Shown: piece by piece, positions 23,901 through 35,710 of the stretch
How positions within the stretch are numbered: the stretch's first letter is position 1
Layout: every line of letters starts with the position of its first letter
DNA from: Tuctoria greenei
Taxonomy: Eukaryota > Streptophyta > Magnoliopsida > Poales > Poaceae
Length of the DNA stretch: 64,000 nt
Assembly: GCA_036927565.1 (NCBI GenBank)
Contig: JAYESD010000008.1
Span: 112,638,279 to 112,702,278 of the forward strand
Direction of reading: 5' to 3'
Notes under the pieces: generated by a model
What the model was told of the DNA's origin: nothing
The model's input: only the letters and a program-made list of their open reading frames with translations
Database searches by the model: none
Made by a program: the position numbers and the translations under genes

Positions 23901-26100
23901 TCTGTCGACTTAACAACAAACATCCAGCAATTGATGCAACGCTCAAGGACCCTTGCGTCATTGCGAGACGATATTATTTACAGTTTTTTCAGGTTGCAAC
24001 ATTGTACCCATTAAAATAGCACCGCGACGAGTTGTAGTATTAGGAATAGTTTCTCGAACATCCAGCTTCGACTTGGTGCGAGCAGAAGCCTTTTGTGGAG
24101 TTGCTGCTAGCCATTGTTGATTTTGCAAGCTCTCCATCATTCTGCGCATGTTCGCTAGCTCCTTTTCTTGCCGTGCAGAATTGGCTGCCATTTGATCATG
24201 TAAAGCCTTGACTTCCTGGTTGAGCTGTTCATTTGCCTGGACGAAGCCATCCATCTGTCATTTCTTCCTTCCAACTCTTGAACCTGAGAGCTGAGGTCTT
24301 CATTTCTATTTTGCAAGGATCGAACTTGCTGGCCGAGCTGGTCAGACATCTGGATACACAGTCTTTCAGAAACATTAGGTTTAGCCATATAACCACGCCC
24401 CCCAAAACTGTGATCCTCCAGAACCGGTTGCGGATATATAAGTAAGCTGGAAGATGTTGTTTCTTTCCTCATCTGGGATTGGGACTCCCAACTCAGCTTC
24501 CTTGACGTTGATTTGGGCATGTGCCTGGGTCTATATACAAAAAGAAAAGTCACATGTACATTGCAAATATTTATTTAAATGGGGACTGTTTGAAGTGCTT
24601 CTCACATGTACAGCTTCTGCCCGCTCGTTTGCCCATTGACCGTTCTTCACATGGCTTGCCTCCCACAGTTCTATGTCATCGAGTTCTTTTCCGGTCTCTG
24701 GGTCTCGCTACATCAAATACAAGTAAAATTTGATTGAATGATTGCAGTGCAAAGTAAAAGCATGATTTAGTTTTCATACCTTCTCGTAACTAAGTTAGGC
24801 GTAGGATTTCGAGCCAAGCAAGTGTTTTGTCTTTTGAGTACTTCGATTTCATGAATTGGTTCTGCTTATTGACTGCAATTTTAATAATTAATTTCACGAA
24901 TGGGCGTTATCAAATAGTTTTTGTAAGATATGAAGGTATTAGAAAGCTAGCTGACCTTGAATCGCTCGGACCCAAAATAGTCCATAAGCGCCAACCAATC
25001 GGAATCTGCTACGTCAACAGGCTTGTTTTGTATACGTTCCTCATCGGTCGAATACTTCTTATAGGTGGCATGCAATGTTGATCGCCACCCCTTGTAGCGC
25101 TCACCAGCAATCTTCAATATTTTTCTTCTGGTATCATATATGTCCTCCAAGTCCCAGGCATTCTGTACATTGTATATCACACCGTTATAAACGTACAAGA
25201 TGGAGGTCGCTAGAAAAAAAAATACATAGGTGGGGTGTCACAACACTAACCAGAATGTCTCTCACTATATCGCTCTTTGAAGTATCACCAACCTCTGCCC
25301 ACTTCCTTACACCAGCGAGGGGTGCATTTTTTTTGTTGTAATAACCACATCATCGACAAAGTGCCACTGATTAGGACCAACCGCAACACCCAACCTATCG
25401 GATCACTGAATTTGTAGCTTCCGATTCTGATCATTCGTTCTATTTGCAGATGCTAGATAGCTCTATTTAGCAACCTTAAGTCCTTTAGCCACTCCTCTTC
25501 CAAACTTCTTTCCTTCTGTTCGTTTCATTTAAATGGTAAACATTTAAAGCAAATTAGCAACTGACCAGACCTAGTATCATGTACAAATAGTGTGAAAGAA
25601 GAAGAAGTCTGATGTTTTACCATCTTCGTGCGGCAAATACGAGTGTGGGAACACCGCGTCGCAACAGCATTTTGCTCCATATTGGGCGATGCATCGACTT
25701 GTTGACTTCTTTGTTGCTGTTCATACCCTACAATCAGGCATCAGGCAGTAGTTAGTGGCACTACAGCACCCGTAGTACTGCAGGAGATTTTTAGTCTAAC
25801 TGCGAAGCAGGCAAGACAGTAGCTGGCGATGCTAGAGAAAGAGAGGGTTCGCCGGGTGCTCATCCTCTGCAGTACTACCGGTTCGGTCTGACCGACATCA
25901 GCAGGAGCGCGTCTCGAGGCGAATTGGTGGCAGGGCGAGTCATGGACGTCAGCGGTATTAGCAGGTAGAGGATGCAAGACAGATGAGGCGGGCAGCTTGC
26001 GACGTTTAACAAAGCTAGGGTTCGGTCTAGCAGTGCAGTGACCACATTTAAGTCAGAGGATCGACGTCCAGATCACACTGGTGATCTCACGTGACTTTTG

Positions 26101-26177
26101 TTTTTACTGTAGGCGATGCAGTAAAGATCCAACGGTGTGATTCTGTTGGATCTTTACTGCATTGCGTGCTGTAAAAA
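26101..26177. repeat. Imperfect inverted repeat (hairpin)
   Basis: Arms 26101-26133 and 26145-26177. The inner 18-19 bp (ATGCAGTAAAGATCCAAC) pair perfectly; the outer arm is imperfect; the loop is 11 bp. It resembles a small MITE or foldback element. No target duplication identified. Confidence 0.7.
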
Positions 26178-26549
26178 TGTATAAGTCAGGTGATCTGCGT
26201 CCACTGATATCACCCCGGAGCAAGTCTCGAGGCTAAGAGGACAGTGTGGTGGATCTAGGTGGATTGCATATTGATATTTTGCTCTGCATGTTAGCATCTC
26301 ACCCTAAAGTGCTACTAGAATGGATACATGAATATAATCTAGCGTTAATTACCAGACATTAGCAACGCATTTGGCAATGTAAAAAACGGAATTGAGATCA
26401 TATAAGCAGCAATGAACCCTCATGTACATGCATCTCTAAACTATATGATACTAAAATTTCTTAGTGGACAGGGGTTAATGATATTGGACTATTTTTTCTA
26501 GGGTATGCCATGTCATATGGGGCATAACATGTAGGTACGCCGTAATGGC

Positions 26550-27115
26550 CAGGGGTTTGCGTGCAGCGGGGTCATCATGGCATGCGAACGATGGGACGTG
26601 GAGATGGAGGGAGACGCGTCAGGGAGGACAGTGAAGTGTCCACCAGCAGGGCGTGGGCGCCGGCCGGTGCTGGAGTGACCAGCGGCGACATGGGTTTGCG
26701 GGCGGCGGGGTCATCATGACACACGAAGGATTGGACGTGGCAATGGTCGAGGGAGATGCGTTTCTGAGGACACTGAAGTGAGCAGCAGCAGGGCGTGGTC
26801 GCCGGTGCCGGAGTGGCGGCAGCGAGAGAGCCCAGCGTGTGCGTGTAGGCATCAATAAATCACGCCATCCCATATACTCAATAGCTGGGCGTGGGCGCTG
26901 GCCGGTGTAGGAGTGACCGGCGGCGACAGGGGTTTGCGGGCGGCAGGGTCATCATGACACGGGAAGTATGGGACGTGGCGATGGTGGAGGGAGACACGTC
27001 GGGGAGGACACTTAAGTGAGCAGTAGCAGGGTGTGGTCCCCGGTGCCGGAGTGGCTGACGGCGAGAGAGCCCGTTGTGCGTGTGTAGGCATCAATAAATC
27101 ACACCATCACATATA
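26550..27115. repeat. GC-rich tandem repeat, about 2.5 copies
   Basis: The phrase GGGTTTGCG recurs at about 26556, 26692 and 26931, and GTAGGCATCAATAAATCAC at about 26845 and 27085. The last two units are about 240 bp apart and collinear; the first is shortened. Confidence 0.75.
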
Positions 27116-27370
27116 CTGATTAACTGTTAACTGGGACTAGGAAACTACAATCGCAATGCTAAAATATTTAGTAGAGCCCTGTACATATTTATACTCATAG
27201 TACCAGCATGGGATGACGAATCTCAGGGTTCCTGAGCATCAGGTGCTGCAATATTCTCTCCATACGATGCAAAGGAATTAACGTGTTATAAATATGTGTA
27301 TTTTGATAGTAAACACATTTATAGTTATACCAGGTGCTTGTTGCCCATCACAATTACTTGTAGACGACAT

Positions 27371-28969
27371 GACGGTTTGGTGTCTTGTTCCTAAAGTAAA
27401 GAGTATATATAGTAAGTAACAGTGATAACGTCAGATTACATGAGGATGTGTATTTTAGATCGGGCTGTGTGGTTGCTATGAACTGAAAATGTTTGTTTTG
27501 AATGGAAGAATTAGAAATGAAGGAGTAGGAAAAAAAACGTACAATCCGAGAAAGAAAATCAAGAAAAATGTGTATAAACCGTGGGAACTGAAAATCTTAT
27601 GAATACAAGTTTGGAACACAAGAATGAGAGTACAACATTGGGAGTGGTTGATAAGATAACCCTGGCGTCATTTACTTCTAAATCAAGAAATTACATTGTA
27701 CATGCGGTTTTTAATAGTTATCTTTCCTGACATGGAAATGTACTATAAATACACTACCATAAACTGTCAGAGCGACATTTATTTCGGGGCAGAGGTGTAG
27801 TGTATTTTATATATGGAAAAAAGTAGAATGCAATCAGATGCTAGGGTAAAATAAAAAGATGAATCGACTGTAGGATGCAGATCTAACGATTGAGGATAGT
27901 TGATTGCACGATTGCACCATTAATCAGATTTTATACTAGACATTCATGAAACATAAGAGCATATAAGGAGTTGGGACAACAACTAGGAATGAACTGGCTG
28001 CAGCTGTTGGGACCACAACTAAAGCAATAAGGAGGGAGTAGCTCTATAAAAAGACAGCATGGATCGTGTAGAACTTACGTAGCACAAAACTGGAGTCCGG
28101 GATGTCGCAGGGCAGGGTCGGCGACAAAGAGGTTCGGTAGAGCCCGTCAAACTTGGTCGCTCAACATTGTACCCACAGTCACCACCACCACTCACACGGG
28201 AATTTCTTAGGAATGCAAGTTTGGAACACAGCACTAAGAGGAGAACATGTGTGCCGGGAACAGAAGCCACTGCGGGATTAGAGGGAGATGCACATTTATA
28301 TTCATCGTGGCTAGCTACAAATGGGCGGGACTAGAATTTGGGCGCACGGAGTGAAGTTTCAATTGTGAAAATCTCAATTGTGTGCGCCAAGAAGAACGAA
28401 AAATTTTCGAGGGACCGCTACCTGCCGTTCATCTTTGTTTTCATAGAGATGTAAAAGCAGTCATGTGGTAGTGGGACATTCCAAAAAAATACGAACAAAA
28501 ATATGAATCGCCAAATGTATCATTGTGCTAATGCAAACAACATGCAAATATAGAACACCCAAGTCCACGAAAGGAGGACGGCAAATCCATGGTCTAGTAA
28601 AAGGTAAACAATCAGCATTTTATATATAACATTCGTCGCAATGAAATGATAACATATACAGAGTATATACTAATACTACAAAAAAAGCATTTTCCCCTGT
28701 GATGTCTAATCTTCAGGCTGTCGATCCAAAGCCGCTTGTGATACGAGTATCACAGGTACATACGATATATATATCAACAATGTCATCGGATATTAGTTAC
28801 AACGGATAAAGTACTTTTCATGCACCTGTTGCATCAGGCAATGGACTAGTTAGCAATTTAGATGACATAATTTCCTAATCAAGTTAATTATGCATCATGT
28901 TTGTTGTTAGTTCTACTACTTGTAAGGATAATGTTTACCGGATTTCATTCATTCAGCCACAAGAAATAT
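27371..28969. other. CACTA interior without recognised genes
   Basis: AT-rich sequence; the longest frame is 83 codons (28019-28270) with no motif. Nothing supported. Confidence 0.4.
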
Positions 28970-29343
28970 AAACGGTCCCAAGTTACAAACATATAGGAGA
29001 TATTTTCGATAAAAGAAGTTTTTCGATACTGCATATATAGAACACATTGTTCATGAACATAAAGACATATTTCACTAACAAACAAGTAATAGGAAAACAC
29101 GTAGTAGACAGCAAGAACAAGATAAACTACACCTAATACTACTCTACTCAGAGATCACGAAATAGATAAACTACTCCTAATACTACTCTAGTGGGAGAAA
29201 ACCACGTCCTCCGCCTTCGCCGCTGCCACCTCCTCCGCCTCCGCCGCCGGTGCCGCCTCCTCCTCCTCCTCCTCCTCCTCCGCTGCTACCGCCGCTGCTG
29301 CCGCCTCTGCCTCCGCCGCTGTTGCCGCCTCCTCCTGCTCCTC

Positions 29344-29943
29344 CTACGCTGCTGCCGCCGCCTCCATAGCCGCATCCACCTCCGCCTCAAGAGACGCCTC
29401 TTGCTCCGCCTCCTCCGCTGCTGCCGCTGCCCAAGCCGCCTCATACTCCTCAACCTCGGTCACAGTCAGAAGCTTCCCGGTGACGAGGTGCTTAATCTTC
29501 AGGAGGCCCTCTACCCCAGCAACCTCCGCGATCGTCTCGTGGAGGGCATCGAGACGACCGGCCACAGTCATCAACCCGTAGCAGTAGTGGCCTGCGATGT
29601 CCATGCTCTTGTGGAGGGGAAGGGTCCCAAGACCCAGACGGCGACACGAGCGATCTGTGTCAGAAAAGACCTTCCGCTCCACTGCGTTGAGCGCTAGTGC
29701 GCTATGAGGGGCGATGGACTTGGCGTCGGTGGCCACCTTAGGGCGCCGATCGAGTTCGTCGATGCGGTCGGTGAGGAGTCTGAGAGTCTGCTCAACCCAA
29801 CCGGGATGAGGAAGTGCAGGCGCCGCGGGCGGAGAGGCGGGCGCTGCCATCAGTTCCACCGGCATTGCCGGCGGCGATGGAAACAGAGAAGGTGGTTCGG
29901 AGGACGTCGATGGCCTAGAGCGCTTCGGCGCGGGGCTACCCAT
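29344..29943 (-). CDS. Cargo gene, copy I (unknown protein, intact frame)
   Basis: An open 199-codon frame starting MGSPAPKRSRPSTSS. A basic, Ser/Pro-rich head with KRSR is followed by a Pro/Ala linker, an amphipathic segment WVEQTLRLLTDRIDELDRR (about residues 49-67), a conserved core CRRLGLGTLPLHKSMD...LDALHETIAEVAGVEG (about 100-147) and an acidic Ala/Glu tail. The tail ends at TAG 29344-29346, although the Ala/Glu-coding repeat continues beyond it to about 29210. A TATAAAG box lies at 30061-30067, and the spacing from box to start codon is identical in copy II. I do not recognise the family. The basic head, helical middle and acidic tail suggest a nuclear protein, but that is inference. 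It could be a gene captured by the CACTA and duplicated with its promoter. Confidence 0.55.
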   Translation of the reverse strand: MGSPAPKRSRPSTSSEPPSLFPSPPAMPVELMAAPASPPAAPALPHPGWVEQTLRLLTDRIDELDRRPKVATDAKSIAPHSALALNAVERKVFSDTDRSCRRLGLGTLPLHKSMDIAGHYCYGLMTVAGRLDALHETIAEVAGVEGLLKIKHLVTGKLLTVTEVEEYEAAWAAAAAEEAEQEASLEAEVDAAMEAAAAA

Positions 29944-30060
29944 TTGTGTTGCGACGGAGGTGCAGAGAAAGAGCGAGAGGTGGTCGACGGTGGCGGTGGG
30001 AGAAGTTTAGAGGCTAGGATCTAAGGAGTGGTGTGGCGGAGAAGCAAGAGGACGGTGAGC

Positions 30061-30067
30061 CTTTATA
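30061..30067 (-). promoter_or_regulatory. TATA box of cargo gene copy I
   Basis: TATAAAG on the minus strand within CCGCTATAAAGGCTCAC, 124 bases from the start codon at 29943. Copy II has the same box in the same context at the same distance (34356). Confidence 0.65.
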
Positions 30068-30119
30068 GCGGGTCGTCGTCTAAGCGGGTGTGTCGAGATG
30101 ATCGGACGCTAGAGGAAAC

Positions 30120-31095
30120 CGCGCTTAATTATGAACCGGTCGGTGGCCCCGGTTTCCTCGAAACCGCGGTTTGCATCCTCTCGGTCCCAACAGATCGACG
30201 CATCCCATTAGGAGTAAATTTACACGCGGGAAAAAACAATTTTTTCGTTATATAAAGAAAATCCGTCCGTACACGCCTAAGCCAACTACGAGACCGCGCG
30301 TCCGTGCCAGGGGACGCCTTGCAGCGAACATGGGCCTAGTCCTGCACGCGTTACTTTCATTCGAATTTTTAACTGCAATTGTGCGCCATGCCTTATAACG
30401 TCGGTGCACCGACCTCAACTTTCCGTGGTGGGACTAATCCTTCACACCTGTTCCATATGTTCTTTTCTTCTCTGTCTGTTGTCTAATACTATTTTTGTTC
30501 TATGTTCAACATGCATGTGCGACCTCGATCCACGATCATGTTTCATGATGTTATACGTGTGTTTTCTCTTTTTGTTGAAAGATCGTCATGTACTGTTTGA
30601 GGTATATATATATGCATGCATGTTAGTGTTGTTAAACATGACCGAGGTCTGAGGTGTTTTAATTCTAGCTATGTCTAACATGCACGGACCGCAAACATGA
30701 TCAACCAATTACACTATGTAAGAAACCCAAATAGGAGACAACGATGGGCGACAGATCGTATGTCCATCGATCCCAAAGCGATGCGAGATGGGTTTAAAGT
30801 CATTGTTTGTCTCCTTTAGCTTTTCAATTACAAATCGAGACGAGCTTCAAACCCTAAGATCTTTTGTTTTTGTCCAATTTGCTCGGCTCACTTGTGACAG
30901 ATTAACACATCACTAAACTTAGAGCACATTCACTTGATTGAAATCCAGAAATTCTAACACACCAGTATTCATTGACACGAATGAACACATATATATTACA
31001 AAACACAGGAAATATGTACAAGAACAGAATTGAATCTAAACATGTACAAGAACTCCTAAAACTACAAAAGAAATATGTACAAGAACTCCTAAAAA
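30120..31095. other. Spacer without recognised genes
   Basis: No motif-bearing frame. The stretch 30720-30830 has a loosely inverted GGAGACAA/TTGTCTCC pair (about 30736 and 30807). Confidence 0.35.
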
Positions 31096-31338
31096 CTACT
31101 CTGCTGGCCTCGCCTCCTCCGCCCTCTCCCCCAACTTCTCAAACCTCGACAAGCGGTCCTCCTCCTCCTTGTCGTTGTCGTCGTCTTCATGGTGGTGGTC
31201 GCCGTCGTCGTCGTCATCGTCGTCGTCGTCCTCCTCCTCCTCCTCCTCCTCCTCCTCCTCCTCCTCCGGCGATGATGCAGCAGGAGAGTGGGCCGGCTGC
31301 TCCGGCTGAGCCGACTGCTCCGGCTGCACCGGTGGCAA
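31096..31338 (-). CDS. Very acidic low-complexity frame, doubtful
   Basis: An 80-codon frame consisting largely of a Glu run, then an Asp run, then a His/Asp mix, ending RLSRFEKLGERAEEARPAE. It arises from a CTC/GTC trinucleotide expansion (about 31155-31268). The ending is not low-complexity, so it may be the tail of a decayed gene, but no homologue is recognised. Confidence 0.2.
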   Translation of the reverse strand: MPPVQPEQSAQPEQPAHSPAASSPEEEEEEEEEEEEDDDDDDDDDGDHHHEDDDNDKEEEDRLSRFEKLGERAEEARPAE

Positions 31339-31739
31339 TTTTATCTTCTTATTCTAAATAGGCTAGCTTCGTTTAGAGTGGCAACCACGTTCTTGAGGTT
31401 TACTAGGAGGCTCCTAGCTCCGGACCTATAACTGATCAAGCAAGGGACAAAAAGCAAATCCTCCAGCCTTTTTCTAGTATCAAGAATCGCAAAGTGTGGC
31501 ACTTGGATTTGGATGGTGAGGTGAGGCGAGGCGAGGTAGCTGCAGGCGAGAAGAGACACTCTTTTTCAGCGATGAGGGCATACCTGGATGTGACGAGGGT
31601 GAAGCTCGGCGGTGTACCTGGAAGTGACGAGGGCGAACACTTGGCGACAAACGAAATTTTGGCAGCCTAACGGCGTCTTAGTGTTTCGCCCGGGTTAGGT
31701 TTTTCCTACGCTGCCGAGGGGTATACATAAACTCCAATT

Positions 31740-34310
31740 TTCTCAGGCGGATTTTAAGTACTGACCGCCTAAAGATGGTTACCCCAGACAGGTTTTACTT
31801 ACCAACCGCCTGAGAAGATATTTAATTCTTCCTAATTAATATTCTTGATTAAATATGGGTCCTTTAAAAAGGAAAAATTCCACTTTCATGTAATATTATT
31901 GATAAGTAAAGTTTACCATTAAATTTCACTTCATAAATATTTTGAAATTGGTCAGAACATAAAAAACATCTAACAAATGCTATTTTTCATTTTTCTATCT
32001 TGATGAATATAATGCCTTTCTCATTAATATTTTCAGTGGACATTTTTACTCATCATACCAACCTCTATGAATTTTTCAGATTTTTTAAGTTTTTTTGAAT
32101 CAATGTGTGTTCATAATTTGATGAATGCCTCATATGTATAGGAGCATTTAGTTAGAATGATGGATAATTTGAAGTTTGACATGTCGGAGTGCTTTTAAAA
32201 AAATTAACAAAATTCATACATGTATAAATGATACAAATATGTTCATACAAACAAATTTGAGTGAAGGATCTTTTTTTTATGAGATACACAAATGTGAATC
32301 ATATGTGAGTAGAAATTCATTTGATATTTACCAAAAAATTACAATGTCAGCTATAAAAGTTTTAAAATATTTTGTTCGGGTGGTAGATGTTAATTTTATA
32401 CAAATGTAGAAGAAAGAATCATCGAATTTGGACACAATTTGCAGAATATAAACATGTTTGAGTATTTATATTGGAACCTAAATAAAAAAGAAGCAATGGA
32501 TAAGGAAATTGAAGAACAGTATCGGGCATTATCTCAGCGGTTGGTAAGTAATATCCGTCTAAGGTAAACATATTCTCAGACGGTTATTAAGTACCAACCG
32601 CCTGTGAAGATATTTACTTCTTCTTAATTAATATTCTTGATTAAATGTGGGTCCTTTAAAAAGGCAAAATTCCACTTTCTTGTAATATTATTGATAAGTA
32701 AAGGTTACCATTAAATTTCACTTCATAAATCTTTTGAAATTGGTCAGAACATAAAAAACATACAACAAATGCTAATTTCATTTTTCTATCTTGATGAATA
32801 TAATGCCTTTTTCATTTATTTTTTCAGTGGACATTTTTACTCATCATACCAACCTCTATGAATTTTTTCGGATTTTTTAAATTTCTTTGAATCAATGTGT
32901 GTTCATAATTTGATGAATGCCTCATATGTATATATGAGCATTTAGTTAGAATGATGGATAATTTGAAGTTTGACATGTTGGAATGCTTTTAAAAAAAATT
33001 ATAAAAATTCATACATGTATAAATGATACAAATATGTTCATACAAACAAATTTGAATGAAGGATCTTTTTTTTATGAGATACACAAATGTGAATAATATG
33101 TGAGTAGAAATTCATTTTATATTTACCAAAACATTACAATGTCAGCTATACAAGTTTTAAAATATTTTGTTCAGGTGGTAGATGTTAATTTTAGACAAAT
33201 GTAGAAGAAAGAATCATCGAATTTGGACACAATTTGGAGAATCTAAACATGTTTGCGTATTTATATTGGAATTTAAATAAAAAAGAAGCAAGGGATAAAG
33301 AAACTGAAGAACAGTATCGGGCATTATCTCAGCGGTTGGTAAGTAATATCCGACTGAGATAAACATCTTCTCAGACAGCTATTAAGTACCAACTGCCTGT
33401 GTAGATATTTACTTCTTCTTAATTAATTTTCTTGATTAAATGTGGGCCCTTTAAAAAGGCAAAATTCCACTTTCTTGTAATATTATCGATAAGTAAAGGT
33501 TACCATTAAATTTCACTTCATAAATCTTTTGAAATTGGTTAGAGCATAAAAACATAAAACAAATGCTATTTTTCATTTTTCTATCTTGATGAATATAATG
33601 CCTTTATCATTTATTTTTTCAGTGGACATCTTTACTCATCATACCAACCTCTATGAATTTTTTCAGATTTCTTAAATTTTTTTGAATCAATGTGTGTTCA
33701 TAATTTGATGAATGCCTCATATGTATATGAGCATTTAGTTAGAATGATGGATAATTTGAAGTTTGACATGTTGGAATGCTTTTAAAAAAAATTAACGAAA
33801 TTCATACATGTATAAATGATACAAATATGTTCATACAAACAAATTTGAGTGAAGGATCTTTTTTTTTATGAGATACACAGATGTGAATAATATGTGAGTA
33901 TAAATTAATTTGATATTTACCAAAACATTACAATGTCAGCTATACAAGTTTTAAAATATTTTGTTCATGCGGTAGATGTTGATTTTATACAAATGTAGAA
34001 GAAAGAATCATCGAATTTGGACACAATTTGCAGAATCTAAACATGTTTAAGTATTTATATTGGAATCTAAATAAAAAAGAAGCAAGGGATAAGGAAACTG
34101 AAGAACAGTATCGGGCATTATCTCAGGCGGTTGGTAAATAATACCTGTATGAGATAAAAATCTTCTTTGACGGTTATTAAGTACCAACGGCCTGTGAACA
34201 TATTTACTTGTTCTTAATTAATATTCTTGATTAAATATCTTATCAGTCGGTTGGTAAGTAAAACCCGTCTGAGATAAACTTAAAAATCGCCTGTGAAAAA
34301 CCGACGCCGA
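31740..34310. repeat. Three tandem ~794-bp AT-rich units plus partial fourth
   Basis: Unit starts marked by ATCTCAG(G)CGGTTGGTAA lie at 32531, 33326 and 34120, spacings 795 and 794. A diverged first unit begins about 31740 and a partial one ends near 34310. Each unit starts with a short inverted repeat: CGGTTGGTAAGTAAT pairing with TTAAGTACCAACCG about 45 bp away. The rest of each unit is AT-rich and nearly identical between copies. No conserved frame runs through the units; a 77-codon frame exists only in the first. It lies exactly between the two head-to-head cargo genes. Confidence 0.85.
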
Positions 34311-34355
34311 GACGGGGACCCCTCACCACACGCCCGCTATTAGATGACAACCCGC

Positions 34356-34363
34356 TATAAAGG
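34356..34363 (+). promoter_or_regulatory. TATA box of cargo gene copy II
   Basis: TATAAAGG in CCCGCTATAAAGGCTCAC, 124 bases before the ATG at 34480. Context and spacing match copy I. Confidence 0.65.
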
Positions 34364-34479
34364 CTCACTGTTCTCTTGCTTCTCCGCCGCACCGCTCCTT
34401 AGATCCTAGCCTCCAAACTTCTCCCCCCGCCACTGTCGACCACCTCTCGCTCTTTCTCTGCACCTCCGTCACCACACAA

Positions 34480-35046
34480 ATGGGTAGCCCTCCACCGAAG
34501 CGCTCTAGGCCATCGACGTCCTCCGAACCTCCTTCTCCATTTCCATCGCCGCCGGCAATGCCGGTGGAACAGATGGCGGCGCTCGCATCTCCTCAGCCCG
34601 ACTGGTTACAGGAGACTGTCCGCCTCTTTACCGCCCGCATTGACAAATTAACGCGCTGAATTAAAGATGTCGAAGATGACGTGTCCTCCGCCGTCGAACA
34701 TGCAAGAGCGCTGGACACAATGTTGCGGGATGTATTTAACAATACATCTCTCATCTGTCGCCATCTGGGTCTTGGGAGGCTTCCCCAGCTCCCCAGCATG
34801 GACTCCGCCGGCTACTACTTGTTCGGGTTAAGCTTTGTGGCCGCTCATCTTGATGCTCTCCACGAGACGATCGCGGAGGTTGCTGGGGTACAGGGCTGCT
34901 GGAAGATTCTGCACAGTGTCGCCTATAAGCTCGGTGTGGAGACGGAAGAGGAGTCACCGCCACCATCGGAGGCGGAGGCGGAGCCGCCGGAGGATGCGTC
35001 GGCCGCGGCGCGCGCGGCAGCGGAGGTGGACGAGGCCTCCGAGTAG
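34480..35046 (+). pseudogene. Cargo gene, copy II (unknown protein, one in-frame stop)
   Basis: Same gene as 29344-29943, in opposite orientation. It starts MGSPPPKRSRPSTSS at 34480 and runs 59 codons to a TGA (34657-34659), where copy I has Arg. It then continues in the same frame through CRHLGLGRLPQLPSMD and LDALHETIAEVAGVQG to an acidic tail ending EVDEASE at 35046. Full length would be 188 residues. Homology with copy I also covers the promoter (34340-34480) and 3' flank (35050-35220), so a segment of about 0.9 kb was duplicated. Conserved cores with diverged middles and tails indicate an old duplication. Confidence 0.6.
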
Positions 35047-35384
35047 AATAGGATTAGGAGTAGTTTTGTTCTTGTTTCTACGTGTTTTTCGTCCATGCTT
35101 TCTTTACTCTTGTTTGTAATATATGTGTTGGTAGTATGTTAATGTAATATGTCTTTTATGTTCATGAACAATGTGTCTGATGTATTATCGAAAAATTCTC
35201 CTTTTATCGAAAAACATCTGCTTTAGCAACGCCAAGTTTTAACCTTTAACCCACTTCGTGCGTGAATCGAAAAACATCTCCAGTCGTGATGTTGTGTTTC
35301 TCTTGTTTTTTTTTTGATATTTTTTCTTTTTACGTTTTGTCATGTTGTTTTCCTGCAAAAATCTGAACAATCGCGAGACTCACG

Positions 35385-35710
35385 ATGTTATTATTGCACG
35401 GACTGGATAATCCACTTGACATCCCTCGAAGCCTTGTTCTCAGGAGAGGCAACGAAGTCGGCGGGGAAGGACGTTCATGGACTGTACCAGTTTACGTCCT
35501 AGGTCTTGATTTTGTGGACCACCTTCCGGGTGATGAGGAGGACCCTCCGCCTTTCAATGGCAACCCCCATCCTTACCACGGACCAGTCTTGCCTGGTCCT
35601 TATCCTGATGATCAAGGTCCTCCGCCTACTGCCCCAGATGACTTGGGGCAGAATGATCCTGGCGACCAGAATAATGAAGCATCGGATATGTTGTCCACAG
35701 CGCAGGTAGC
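35385..35710 (+). pseudogene. Pro/Asp-rich fragment resembling the tail of the DUF4283-like gene
   Basis: Open frame with LRRGNEVGGEGRSWTVPVYVLGLDF followed by a Pro/Gly/Asp-rich stretch, ending MLSTAQ before a possible GTAGCA intron donor (35706). In position and style it resembles the end of the 38471-39421 protein (LTTELIIHLDHYLDYTPP plus linker). Likely a partial exon of a captured or element-borne gene. Assignment tentative. Confidence 0.35.

Larger units (their letters stand above)
23960..27370 (-). pseudogene. CACTA accessory gene (Transposase_24 type), probably multi-exon, frameshifted
   Basis: A probable first exon starts at 27370 (MSSTSNCDGQQAP before a GTATAA donor). Later exon pieces are KKFGRGV with SANRTNDQNRKLQIQ (about 25510-25400), VRKWAEVGDTSKSDIVRDIL (about 25305-25245) and an open segment with IAGERYKGWRSTLHATYKKY (25198-24947). 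Then come KELDDIELWEASHVKNGQWANERAEA (about 24700-24610) and a coiled-coil tail with QVRSLQNRNEDLSSQVQELEG and LNQEVKALHDQMAANSARQEKEL (24490-23960). The order matches the Ptta/En/Spm Transposase_24 family, thought to bind the subterminal repeats. A frameshift near 24240 splits the coiled-coil tail, and at least one further frame break is needed near 25310-25400. Exon borders in 25600-27370 are guesses, since tandem repeats and a hairpin occupy part of that stretch. Confidence 0.65.

Noticed and set aside
29191..29697. 168-codon Leu/Arg-rich plus-strand frame
   Set aside because: Antisense reading of the Ala/Glu repeat and core of cargo gene copy I; composition is that of a trinucleotide repeat read in another frame.
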